The notes under the pieces: model-generated | The model's database searches: none | Told to the model about the DNA's origin: nothing | Seen by the model: the letters and a program-made list of their open reading frames with translations, nothing else | From: Comamonas serinivorans | GTDB taxonomy: Bacteria > Pseudomonadota > Gammaproteobacteria > Burkholderiales > Burkholderiaceae_C | Reading direction: 5' to 3' | Length of the DNA stretch: 64,000 nucleotides | NCBI RefSeq assembly: GCF_002158865.1 | Contig: NZ_CP021455.1 | Coordinates: forward strand, 2,604,001-2,668,000 | In this document: in pieces, positions 52,827 to 61,102 of the stretch | Layout of the letters: the number at the start of each line of letters is the position of its first letter | Position numbering within the stretch: position 1 is the first letter of the stretch | Program-made: the position numbers and the translations under genes

Positions 52827-54233
52827 TCACGCCTGCGCTTGGCGGCGACGCCAGCCTGCGACACCCAGCACGCCCAACGCCATCGCTAGGCCGGGCAACA
52901 CGCCACCCACGGGCACGGGCATGGGCGCCACGGGGTCCGGGTTGGATGCTCCGCTTGAATACGAGGTGCCGATGATGGTGAGGTAACTGTCGGCTGAGGT
53001 GAACCCAGCGATGGTGGCCAGGAAAGGCGCGCTGGCCTGGATGCGGCCTGGGCCGGTGGCAATGGCCACGCGACCTGCGCTGTAGCCGCTCGTGCCCACG
53101 GGCGTGAAGGCAGAGGTGTCAACCGCCACGCCATTGAGTTGCAGGCTGGCCAGCGCCGTGGTGGGCACCGCCAGGTTCAGGAAGTTCTCGTCGTAGGGCG
53201 ACAAGCTGGTGGGGGCCGTGAAGGCGTAGCTGCTCAAGGTCTGGTCCATGCCGCCGATGAAGGTGAAAGCAGGATCACCGAAACCCGTGGCACCAACGCC
53301 TTTCAAAAATTGCCCAACCAACACCGGATTGTTGGCGGTGATGTGCAAATCGTGCGCCGTGTCGATCTGGTGGAATTCACCCGCATTCAGGGTGGCCACC
53401 ACCGTGCCGTTGACCGTGACCTGCGTACCGTTGGTGGCCGCCAGGATGCGCACCAGGTTGCCCGCCGCGCCGGTGTTGGCCGTTTCGGGCACCACGTAGT
53501 TGCGAGACCAGCGGTTGACGGGCGGTAATTGCGTGAACAGGTGGTCGCAAGCAAACACGCCAACTGGCACGTTGGCGCAGCCAGACCCCGAAAACACCGC
53601 CAGGGGTTTGTTGGCCGTGATGCGCGAGCCCGTCAGGTCGTTGCCAGTGGGCGCGTTGTAGATCACGGACTCGCCCGCATTCAGCGACACGGTGAACGGC
53701 ACACCCGCCAACTGGCCCGATGACAGGTCGTTGGCGGGCGTGATCGTGGCCGTGGTGCCGTCTTGCGTGGCGGTGAGCGACATTTGCAGCGATCCGGCCA
53801 CGCTGTTTTCCCAGCCCATCACCCGGTACTCCGTGCCCAAAGCCGGCAGATCGAGCAGGTAGCTCATGTCAGTGGTGTATATCTCGCGATTGAGGAAATA
53901 GCCGCTGATGGGGCTGGCTGACTGCACCAGCAGAGCCTTGCCCAGCACGGTGTTGCTGGGGTCCAGGAACTGGCTGGAGGGCACGGTCACCTCGGCCACG
54001 CCTGAGGCATCGACGGTGAAGGTCTGGTTGAACACCCCGTCCTTGCTGGTCACCGTGCCGGTTGCGCCGCTGGCTCCAAAAATGAACAAATGCCCAACAG
54101 CGGCCGATGTGTAGTTGGGATGGCCGACCGCGATGAAGTCGGCCCAGGCAGGGGCAGCACACGCCATGGCGGCCGACAGAACCCACGCAGGGCGGTTGAG
54201 GACAAGGGTGAAGCGTTTCAACAAGCTGGGCAT
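52827..54233 (-). CDS. IgGFc-binding-like surface protein, tandem copy 2
   Basis: A 468-residue exported protein. A signal peptide (WVLSAAMACAAPAWA) is followed by repeated beta modules and an IgGFc-binding domain with TATITPANDLSSGQLAG, the core GSRITANKPLAVFSGSGCAN and ACDHLFTQLPPVNRW. The C-terminus PVPVGGVLPGLAMALGVLGV plus GWRRR is a motif-helix-basic-tail sorting signal. Eukaryotic relatives bind the Fc part of IgG; bacterial members are found on surfaces, but binding of IgG here is inference. It and the preceding gene are about 75-80 percent alike by eye. The ATG at 54233 precedes the signal peptide. Confidence 0.78.
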   Translation of the reverse strand: MPSLLKRFTLVLNRPAWVLSAAMACAAPAWADFIAVGHPNYTSAAVGHLFIFGASGATGTVTSKDGVFNQTFTVDASGVAEVTVPSSQFLDPSNTVLGKALLVQSASPISGYFLNREIYTTDMSYLLDLPALGTEYRVMGWENSVAGSLQMSLTATQDGTTATITPANDLSSGQLAGVPFTVSLNAGESVIYNAPTGNDLTGSRITANKPLAVFSGSGCANVPVGVFACDHLFTQLPPVNRWSRNYVVPETANTGAAGNLVRILAATNGTQVTVNGTVVATLNAGEFHQIDTAHDLHITANNPVLVGQFLKGVGATGFGDPAFTFIGGMDQTLSSYAFTAPTSLSPYDENFLNLAVPTTALASLQLNGVAVDTSAFTPVGTSGYSAGRVAIATGPGRIQASAPFLATIAGFTSADSYLTIIGTSYSSGASNPDPVAPMPVPVGGVLPGLAMALGVLGVAGWRRRQAQA

Positions 54234-54394
54234 GGGCGATCTCGGCAGGTCCGTGAAGGTGAACGGCGCTTCACAACAATGCAGCACCTGCACGAACGTG
54301 GCCGTCACACAGGCTGGCATTCTATGGTTCAGGCTGCCGAATCGTTGTACGCAGGTAACAAACGTGATTTGACGTGTTGCAACGCCGCCAATCG

Positions 54395-55386
54395 TCACCG
54401 TAAGGCCCTGCCCCGGTGCATCAGCCACAGCAGGTAGCCGCCGCCCAGCATGGCGGTCAACACCCCGACGGGCAATTCCTGCGGCGCGACCAGGCCACGC
54501 GCCAGCAGGTCGGCCCCGGCGAGCAGCAGTCCGCCCAGCAAGGCCGACAGCCACAGCAAGCCGGCGTGCCGCACCCGCACCAGGCTGCGCACCAGGTGCG
54601 GCGCCGCCAGGCCCACGAAGCTGATCAAGCCCGATTGCGCCACGGCCGCCCCGGTGGCCAGGGCCAGCACGGCCACCAGCCCCATGCGCATCCAGGCCAG
54701 GCGCAGGCCCAGCGTGCGGGCCGTGTCCTCGCCCAGCGCCAAGGCATCCAGGGCGCGTGACAGCCCCCAGCCGCACACCGCGCACGGCACCAGGGCACCC
54801 AGCAGCACCCCGCAGGCGCTCCAGCCCACGAACGCCGTGCTGCCCAGCAGGAACGACTGCATGGCCGGCAGGATGTCCGGCCGCGCGATGAGCACCAGCG
54901 AGGCCAGCGCCGTCAACACCACGCCCACGATGACCCCGGCCAGCAGCAGCCGCAGGCCTTGCTGCACCCCTTTGGCCAGGGTCAGCGTGATGAGCACGGC
55001 CAGGGTCGCGCCCACAAAGGCCGCGCCCGTGAGCCCCAGCGCACGATGAGGGCCGTGGCGTACGGCGTGCCGCCGAAGGCGGCCATGGCCACGGCCACCC
55101 CCAGGTTGGCGCCCGCCGCGCTGCCCAGCAGGTAGGGGTCGGCCAGGGGGTTGCGGAACAGGCCTTGCGCCACCGCGCCCGCCAGGCCCAGCAAGGCGCC
55201 GGCCAGCCACGCCCCCAGGGTGCGCGGCAGGCGGATGTCCCACACGATCTGGGCCGCGACCGGGTCGCGCCACAGCGCGGCCGGGCCTTGCCAGCCCGTG
55301 CTGCCCACGGCCAGGCCGCCGGCCAGCACGATCAGGCTCAGCACCACGGCCAGCAGGCCGACCCAGGCCGCGCGTCGCTGATTCAT
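54395..55386 (-). pseudogene. btuC: FecCD/BtuC-type cobalamin permease, frameshifted
   Basis: With one missing base restored this is a 330-residue FecCD-family permease. The N-terminal part runs from MNQRRAAWVGLLAVVLSL to GGTPYATALIVR in one frame; the C-terminal part, ALGLTGAAFVGATLAVLITL onward with the GLISFVGLAAPHLVR segment, is in another. They join if one G is added near 55041-55044. It lies at the end of a cobalamin operon after BtuF. The ATPase BtuD, normally present, is missing. If the deletion is real the transporter is dead; the clean remainder suggests a possible sequencing error. Confidence 0.82.
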
Positions 55387-55398
55387 GCCATGACCCCA

Positions 55399-55451
55399 GG
55401 CAGTATCAGCCCATCGCCGTTTCTTTCCAAACGGCAATGTATGCATACTCC
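55399..55451. repeat. 52-bp palindromic element, copy 20
   Basis: The ends are GGCAGTATC and GCATACTCC. The inner arms CGCCGTTT and AAACGGCA flank CTTTCC. It lies between btuC and btuF, the only sizeable gap in that operon. Confidence 0.9.
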
Positions 55452-55459
55452 ATGATCCC

Positions 55460-56539
55460 TCATGGCGCATGTCCCGTCGTGCGCGCCACGCGGCGGTTCA
55501 CGCAATCGGCCACGATGGCGGCCGCCTCGCCCAGGCGCGGCCCCGGCCGCACCAGCACATCGGCCTGGGCCCGCGTGAACAGGCACACCCGCCCCTCGCG
55601 CACGGCCGGCATCTCGTTCCAGCCCGGGTAGCGAAAGCTCACGCGTTCGGGCACGGCGGCGTCGGGCAGGTCGGCCCGCTCGCTGCTCATGATGAACTGC
55701 GGCCTGGCGCGCACCACGTACTCGGGGTTCAGGCGCGGGAACGGCCCGAGCTCGGCCGGCAGCGCGTTCACCAGGCCCAGCGCCGACAGCACCTCGCCGA
55801 TGAACGACTGCGGCCCCGCGCCGTACGGGCCCGCACTGGCTTCGAAGAACACCGTCATGCCTTTGGAAGCCGCCGGCATGCGCGCAACGGCCTCGCGCAG
55901 CTGGCGCTCGGCCTGAGCCCACACCGCATCGGCGCGCGCCGCTGGCAGGCCCAGCAGCTGCGCCAGCGTGCCCAGCACGCGCCGCGCATCGGCCATGCCC
56001 CCCTTGGGTTCGATGGTCAGCACCGGAATGCCCAGCGCCTGCAGGCGCTCGACCCCGCGCGAGGCGGCGCTGGCCAGCACGATGTCGGGCCGCTGCGCCA
56101 CGATGGACTCCACATTGGGATCGACCCCGCCACCCACCTGCGGCAGCCGCGTCACGCCCGCGGGCCAGTTGGAATAGCGGTCCACGCCCACCAGCCGGTC
56201 GCAGGCCCCGAGCGCGCAGACCGACTCGGTCAACGACGGCAACAGGCTCACGATGCGCTGCGGCGGCCGCTTGAGCTGCACCAGGCGGCCGTGGTCATCG
56301 CGGATCTGAATCGCGCGCGGTGTGGTCAACGTGGCCTGCGGCCCGGCGGGCGCCGCCGCGGCCGGCATCGACGCCGTCAAGAGGGCCACCAGCAGCCCGG
56401 CGCACCCGGCAGCGCCAAGCGCCACGCGTGCAAGCGTCGCGAACGACCGACGGGGACGCGCGGCCCATGCGCAACCCGGGTCGATGGCATGCGGAGTATC
56501 GCGCCCTTGCCGTTTGTTTGTCATCGCCGAGTTCACCAT
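55460..56539 (-). CDS. btuF: Periplasmic cobalamin-binding protein
   Basis: A 359-residue class III periplasmic-binding protein. A signal-like hydrophobic stretch (GAAGCAGLLVALLTASMP) follows a basic N-terminus. Core motifs are PPQRIVSLLPSLTESVCALG (about 92-111), GGGVDPNVESIVAQRPDIV (about 135-153) and the C-terminal PGPRLGEAAAIVADCV. It should deliver vitamin B12 to BtuC. The ATG at 56539 sits inside palindromic copy 21, with the ribosome-site-like GAGGT about nine bases before it, so the repeat itself appears to supply the start. A later start in the signal region cannot be excluded. The operon order is btuB-cobU-btuF-btuC. Confidence 0.85.
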   Translation of the reverse strand: MVNSAMTNKRQGRDTPHAIDPGCAWAARPRRSFATLARVALGAAGCAGLLVALLTASMPAAAAPAGPQATLTTPRAIQIRDDHGRLVQLKRPPQRIVSLLPSLTESVCALGACDRLVGVDRYSNWPAGVTRLPQVGGGVDPNVESIVAQRPDIVLASAASRGVERLQALGIPVLTIEPKGGMADARRVLGTLAQLLGLPAARADAVWAQAERQLREAVARMPAASKGMTVFFEASAGPYGAGPQSFIGEVLSALGLVNALPAELGPFPRLNPEYVVRARPQFIMSSERADLPDAAVPERVSFRYPGWNEMPAVREGRVCLFTRAQADVLVRPGPRLGEAAAIVADCVNRRVARTTGHAP

Positions 56540-56545
56540 ACTGCC
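56493..56545. repeat. 52-bp palindromic element, copy 21 (supplies a start codon)
   Basis: The ends are GGAGTATC and CCATACTGCC; the left inner arm is TTGCCGTTTG, the right is degenerate. The ATG of the reversed CAGTATG end is in frame with btuF. Confidence 0.82.
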
Positions 56546-56579
56546 TTCACCTCTTTGCACCGAAGCCGCCACAACAGCC

Positions 56580-57269
56580 TCAAGCCTCGCCCTTGGCCAT
56601 CAGCGGCAGGCCCGCCACCATCAGGCACACGCGCTCGCACCGGGCCGCCACCTGCTGGTTCAGGCGCCCCAGCGCATCCACGTAGGCGCGCACCTCGGCA
56701 CCCATGGGCACCACGCCCAGGCCGATTTCGTTGCTGACCAGCACGACCGGGCCGGCGCAAGCGGCCAGGGCCTGCAGCAGCTCGGCACTGCGGTCAACCA
56801 GGGCCTGCACCTGCAAGCCCGTCGCCTGATCCTGCACCGATGCGGCCACGGCTTCTCCCCCGGCAGCGGCATCGGCAGCCTGGGCGCTGGCTTCACCACC
56901 TGGCCCACCGGGCGGGGCGAACAGGACATTGCTCAGCCACAGCGTCAGGCAGTCGACCACGAGCAGGTGCTGCGGGTCATGCCAGGCCGGGCTGCGGCGG
57001 ATGGCGCCGGCCAGGTCGAGCGGCGCCTCGATGCAGGCCATGCGCGGCAGCGCCTGCGCGCGGTCGGCGCGGTGCCGCGCAATGCGGTCGTGCATCTCGG
57101 CGTCGTGCGCCTGGGCGGTGGCGATGAAGCTGGCGCCATGCGCTGCGTCCTGCAGCCAGCGCGCGGCCAAGTGCTCGGCCCGGCGCGACTTGCCGCTGCG
57201 CTGGCCGCCCAGCACCAGCTCGCGCGCCACCACGCGCAAGGCCTGGGGGTTCGGGTCTGCGGCCCCCAT
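56580..57269 (-). CDS. cobU: Adenosylcobinamide kinase / guanylyltransferase
   Basis: A 229-residue CobU-type enzyme. It phosphorylates adenosylcobinamide and then attaches GMP in late cobalamin assembly and salvage. The Walker A loop LVLGGQRSGKSRRAE (about 19-33) opens the domain, then FIATAQAHDAEMHDRIARHR (about 48-67), and VDCLTLWLSNVL (about 104-115). VVLVSNEIGLGVVPMG (about 174-189) completes the pattern. An insert of about 30 residues rich in A and G (about 118-150) is unusual. It is three bases from the btuB stop, so the two are co-transcribed. Confidence 0.9.
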   Translation of the reverse strand: MGAADPNPQALRVVARELVLGGQRSGKSRRAEHLAARWLQDAAHGASFIATAQAHDAEMHDRIARHRADRAQALPRMACIEAPLDLAGAIRRSPAWHDPQHLLVVDCLTLWLSNVLFAPPGGPGGEASAQAADAAAGGEAVAASVQDQATGLQVQALVDRSAELLQALAACAGPVVLVSNEIGLGVVPMGAEVRAYVDALGRLNQQVAARCERVCLMVAGLPLMAKGEA

Positions 57270-57272
57270 GGC

Positions 57273-59186
57273 TCAGAAGCCCGGCGTCCAGCGCAGCTCG
57301 GCGTAGGCGGTGCGCCCGGCCTGGGCATAGCCGCGGGCCAGCTGGTACTGGCGGTCGGCCAGGTTGTCCACCCGCAGCAGCAACTGCCAGTCGGGGGCCA
57401 ACCTGGTGCTGGCGTACAGGTTCAGCACCCCGAAGCCGCCCAGCCGGCTGGTGTTGGCGGCGTTGTCGTAGCGGTGCGAGGTGGCCTGGAACTCGCCCCC
57501 CAGCGTCCAGCCGCCCAGCTGCGTGTCGGCCCCCAGCTTGAGCAACTGCTTGGCGCGGCGTGCCAGCAGCTTGCCGGTGTCGCGGCTGTGCGGGTCCTGC
57601 AGGTCGATGGAGCCGCTCAGGTTGACGCTGCCCAGCCGGTGGCGGGCCGCCAGCGTCAGGCCCTCGTAGACCGCGCGGCCGCCGTTTTCGTAGCAACCGA
57701 AGGCATCGGCGCAGGGTCCGGCCGCGCCGAACGCGATCAGGTTGCGCACGCGGTTCTGGTACAGGGTGGCTTCGACGCTGCTGCCGCCATCGGCCCAGCG
57801 CAGGCCCAGCTCGACGTTGCGGCTCTTTTCGGGTTGCAGGTCAGGCGCGCCATACTGGCTGAAGCGGTGGTACAGCGTCGGCACCCTGAAAGCAGTACCA
57901 GCCGCTGCCGTCACACGCCAATTCGGTGCAAACTGATACCCCCATGCAAATTGACCCGTGGTGGCGCCCCCGAATTCGCTGTCGCGGTCGTGGCGCAGGT
58001 TCAGCTGCAGCGTGTGGGCGCCGCCCTGCCAGCCCCAGCCCAGGGCCAGCGCGTTCTGGTGCCGGCTGGTGTCGATGGGGTCGTTGACCAGCGCATCGCC
58101 GCGGTGTTCCAGCGTCAGGCTCAGCCGGTGCGCGCCCAGGCGCAGCGTGTTCTGAAACAGCGCGTCGCGCAGCGTGGTCTTGGTGGCGTAGGGGTCGGGC
58201 GACGTGCGGTAGCGCGTGGTCGACTGGCTGACCGACAGGCGCGAGTCGTAGACCTCGCTCCACCGCGCCGCCCAGGCCAGGCTGGCCGTGGTCAGCTGGT
58301 TGACGCCGTGCTCGTCGATGCCCTGGGTGCCAAAGCCGTCGTACTGGGCGTCCATCTTGCTGTGGCTGAAGGCGGCTTCGAGCCGGTGCGCACCATTGAC
58401 CTGCCAGCCCAGGCGGGCGTTGGCCGCGGTGTTGCGGTAGCCGTCCTTGTCGGGGTTGTAGGCGGCGTCGGGCCGGGCATTGAAGCCCGAGCTGGTGGCG
58501 CGCGACGCGCCCAGCGCGTAGTCCACCGCCCCGGCCTGGCCGCTGATGCCGGCCTCGGCCCGGCGCGTGCCCTGGCTGCCCAGGCCCACGGCCACGTTGG
58601 CCTTGGGCGCGCCGTCACCCTGGCGGGTGTAGATGAGGATGACGCCGGCCACGGCGTCCGAACCGTACACGGCCGCCGCGGGCCCGCGCAGGATTTCGAT
58701 GCGCTCGATCTGGGCCAGCGAAATCGCCTCCCAGGGCGCGCCACCGGTCGATTGCGAATCCACGCGCACGCCGTTGACGTAGACGGCGGTGAAGCGCGTT
58801 TCGGCACCGCGGATGTAGATGCTGCTGGTGGTGCCGGGGCCGCCGTTGCGCACCAGCTCCATGCCGGGTTGGCGCGCCAGCAAATCGGCGATGTTGACCG
58901 CGCCGCTGCGCTGCACGGCCTGGTCGTCGAGCACGGTGACATCGGCCAGCACCTGCGCGGCCGGCTGCGGCGTGCGCGTGGCCGAGATGACCACATCGGG
59001 CAGGCTGGCGGCAGCGGCCGCCAGCGTGCCGGCGTCCGACCGCTGCGCGGACACGGTGCCGGGATTGGACACATCGGCCGCCTGGGCCTGAGACTGGGCC
59101 TGAGCGCCAGGCGCGAACGACGCACACAGGGCCGCAACGGCCAGGGGCAGGCAAGCCTGCGACGAGAAGGGAGAATGGGACATCAT
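57273..59186 (-). CDS. btuB: TonB-dependent vitamin B12 receptor
   Basis: A 637-residue outer-membrane receptor. A signal peptide (residues 1-32) is followed by the plug: SLPDVVISATRTPQPAAQVL with the TonB-box-like DVVISATR, then LLARQPGMELVRNGGPGTTS, SIYIRGAETRFTAVYVNGVR and IERIEILRGPAAAVYGSDAV. The beta barrel ends with LRVDNLADRQYQLARGYAQA and the terminal phenylalanine. Length and order fit BtuB. A cobalamin riboswitch upstream fixes the B12 assignment. Two ATG codons (59186 and 59183) are adjacent; either may start. It is followed by cobU, btuF and btuC. Confidence 0.9.
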   Translation of the reverse strand: MMSHSPFSSQACLPLAVAALCASFAPGAQAQSQAQAADVSNPGTVSAQRSDAGTLAAAAASLPDVVISATRTPQPAAQVLADVTVLDDQAVQRSGAVNIADLLARQPGMELVRNGGPGTTSSIYIRGAETRFTAVYVNGVRVDSQSTGGAPWEAISLAQIERIEILRGPAAAVYGSDAVAGVILIYTRQGDGAPKANVAVGLGSQGTRRAEAGISGQAGAVDYALGASRATSSGFNARPDAAYNPDKDGYRNTAANARLGWQVNGAHRLEAAFSHSKMDAQYDGFGTQGIDEHGVNQLTTASLAWAARWSEVYDSRLSVSQSTTRYRTSPDPYATKTTLRDALFQNTLRLGAHRLSLTLEHRGDALVNDPIDTSRHQNALALGWGWQGGAHTLQLNLRHDRDSEFGGATTGQFAWGYQFAPNWRVTAAAGTAFRVPTLYHRFSQYGAPDLQPEKSRNVELGLRWADGGSSVEATLYQNRVRNLIAFGAAGPCADAFGCYENGGRAVYEGLTLAARHRLGSVNLSGSIDLQDPHSRDTGKLLARRAKQLLKLGADTQLGGWTLGGEFQATSHRYDNAANTSRLGGFGVLNLYASTRLAPDWQLLLRVDNLADRQYQLARGYAQAGRTAYAELRWTPGF

Positions 59187-59282
59187 GGGGAAACAGCCTG
59201 CAAGGCGCCAGCATCCCCGCCAGCGCGCACCGCAACACGACGCACGCCTGCCCTGTCTGGCAGAACGCACCTCGACCGCGTT

Positions 59283-59517
59283 GGCTGATATCCGGGCTGA
59301 CGCGTTCATGCCCGCACGTCGCCTTCCCAGGTGCTTGTTCAAGGCATCCCAGTGGCTGAAACCGTCGTCATGAGGTGCGGGCCGTGATCCGCATTCAGCC
59401 GATCCACAGCGCGTCTTACCGTTGCGGGGGCAGCGCAGGTTCGGCAACCGTGCCCGGGTGGGGGGTCCCTCCTGCTTCCCATTGAACTGCGGCGTGTGAA
59501 CCACGCCTGCGAGCACC
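59283..59517 (-). ncRNA. Cobalamin riboswitch
   Basis: Reading the minus strand from 59517, the cobalamin-aptamer landmarks appear in order: GGTGC near the 5' end, AATGGGAAGCAGGAGGGAC-like region, TGCCCCCGCAACGGTAAG, GCCACTGGG, CCTGGGAAGGCG and the 3' box CAGCCCGGATATCAGCC. The distance to the BtuB start is about 100 bases. It should shut off btuB-cobU-btuF-btuC expression when B12 is plentiful. Confidence 0.93.
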
Positions 59518-59729
59518 AACGTGGGCGCGATTGTACGGGCGCCCCTGGTCGCGCCCTGCAGCACAGGCGTCAGGGGACTGAGCCATCGCCCATCACGCCA
59601 GGCTGGACCATGTCGAGGTACGCGTGGCGCGGCGCATGGGTCCGCCGGGAAGCCCTGGCCTTGCGGGCTTGCGCCGGCCATCCGCCTGCGCGGCGACCGT
59701 GGTGGACGGGCCCGTCAGGCCGGTTGCCG
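59518..59729. other. Spacer between riboswitch and CoA-transferase
   Basis: About 210 bases upstream of the riboswitch, likely holding the btuB promoter, with no other recognised feature. The next gene ends at 59730. Confidence 0.4.
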
Positions 59730-60944
59730 TCAGCCCAGGGCGCCGGCGGCGCGCAGCTTGGCGATTTCGTCGGCGTTGAAGCCGTAGTCGGCCAGCACGT
59801 CGTCGGTGTGCTGCCCCAGCGTGGGCGCGGGCCCGGCAGGCCGTTTGGCCACGCCTTCCAGGTGGAACGGCGAGCCGATGGTTTCCTCGTCACCCAGCGG
59901 GACGATGGCCCCGGCGATGCGCATCTGCTCGTCGTCGTGCATGTCCTCGACCACGCCGATCACGCCATAGGTGATGCCTGCGGCATCGAGGCGCCGGCGC
60001 CATTCCTTCAGGTCGTGCTGGATGAACACCTCGTCCAGGATGGGGATCAGCGCCAGGTGATTCTGGCGGCGCAGCTCCGGCGTCGCAAAGCGCGGGTCCT
60101 GGGCCAGGTCGGTGCGCTCCATGGCCTTGAGCAGCGGGGCGGACTGGGCCTCGTTGAGCACGGCCAGGTTGATCCAGCGGCCGTCCTTGGTGCGGTAGCT
60201 GTTGCCAAAAGCATTCACGGTGTGCGTGCGCGGCGGGCGGTACTCGACCGGCACCTGGAACAACGCAGCCTGCGCCATCCAGGCGTTGGACCACACGCCG
60301 CAGGCCAGCAGCGAGGTGTCGACGTGGCTGCCCTCGCCCGTCATCGCGCGGCGGTACAGGGCCGTGACGATGGCCGCATACAGCGTCATGCCGCTGGGCA
60401 TGTCGCCCATGCCGGGCAGCGACCGGATGGGCTGGCTTTCCTCGCTGGCGCGCATCAGGTCCATCAGGCCGGTGCGGGCCCAGTAGACGGTGGAGTCGAA
60501 GCCGGTCTTGTCGGCCTCGGGGCCGGTCTCGCCGTAGGCGGTGAACGAGGCGTAGATGAGCTTGGGGTTGAGGTGCTTGAGGTCTTCGTAGGTGATGCCG
60601 AGCTTGCGGCGCACCGGCAATGGCTGGTTGGTGACGAAGACATCGGCCTGCTCGACCAGGCGGTGCAAGGCGGCCAGCGCCTCGGGCGTCTTGAGGTTGA
60701 GGGCGAGGCTGCGCTTGTTGCGCGACATCAGCTCCCAGGGGTAGTTGCGGTCGGACTCGGGCATGCCCGGCGCGCGGTACAGCTCACGGAACGAATCACC
60801 CGTGTGCGGCTCGATCTTGATGACATCGGCACCGAAATCGCCCAGCACGGTGGTGGCCACGGGCGCCGCGATGAAACTGGCGCAATCGAGCACGCGAAGG
60901 CCTGCGAAAGGCAAAGCGGAGGGGGACGCTTGCACAGTGGACAT
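59730..60944 (-). CDS. CaiB/BaiF-family CoA transferase
   Basis: A 404-residue class III CoA transferase. Visible are the start GLRVLDCASFIAAPVATTVL (about 16-35), GADVIKIEP with the conserved aspartate in the GDFGADVIK segment, SRNKRSLALNLKTPEAL (about 74-90) and the central GEGSHVDTSLLACGVW. It moves CoA between carboxylic acids by a covalent aspartyl intermediate; the substrate is not readable. The start at 60944 (MSTVQASPS) was chosen because family similarity begins there. No clear partner genes flank it. Confidence 0.9.
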   Translation of the reverse strand: MSTVQASPSALPFAGLRVLDCASFIAAPVATTVLGDFGADVIKIEPHTGDSFRELYRAPGMPESDRNYPWELMSRNKRSLALNLKTPEALAALHRLVEQADVFVTNQPLPVRRKLGITYEDLKHLNPKLIYASFTAYGETGPEADKTGFDSTVYWARTGLMDLMRASEESQPIRSLPGMGDMPSGMTLYAAIVTALYRRAMTGEGSHVDTSLLACGVWSNAWMAQAALFQVPVEYRPPRTHTVNAFGNSYRTKDGRWINLAVLNEAQSAPLLKAMERTDLAQDPRFATPELRRQNHLALIPILDEVFIQHDLKEWRRRLDAAGITYGVIGVVEDMHDDEQMRIAGAIVPLGDEETIGSPFHLEGVAKRPAGPAPTLGQHTDDVLADYGFNADEIAKLRAAGALG

Positions 60945-61049
60945 GGTCGGTTCGTTTCCTTGGGTCAAAGCCGGCAATGTGACCCCAAACCGACCCGGAC
61001 TGTGTGATCTGGGCGACAAAGCCTGCTGCCATCATGGAGAACATTACAT

Positions 61050-61102
61050 GGCAGTATGCTGCACTTTCCGTTGTTCAAAGAACGGAAATTGCCCCATACT
61101 AC
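61050..61102. repeat. 52-bp palindromic element, copy 22
   Basis: The ends are GGCAGTATGC and CCCATACTAC. The inner arms TTTCCGTT and AACGGAAA pair perfectly over eight bases. It abuts the uppP stop with no gap. Confidence 0.92.
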
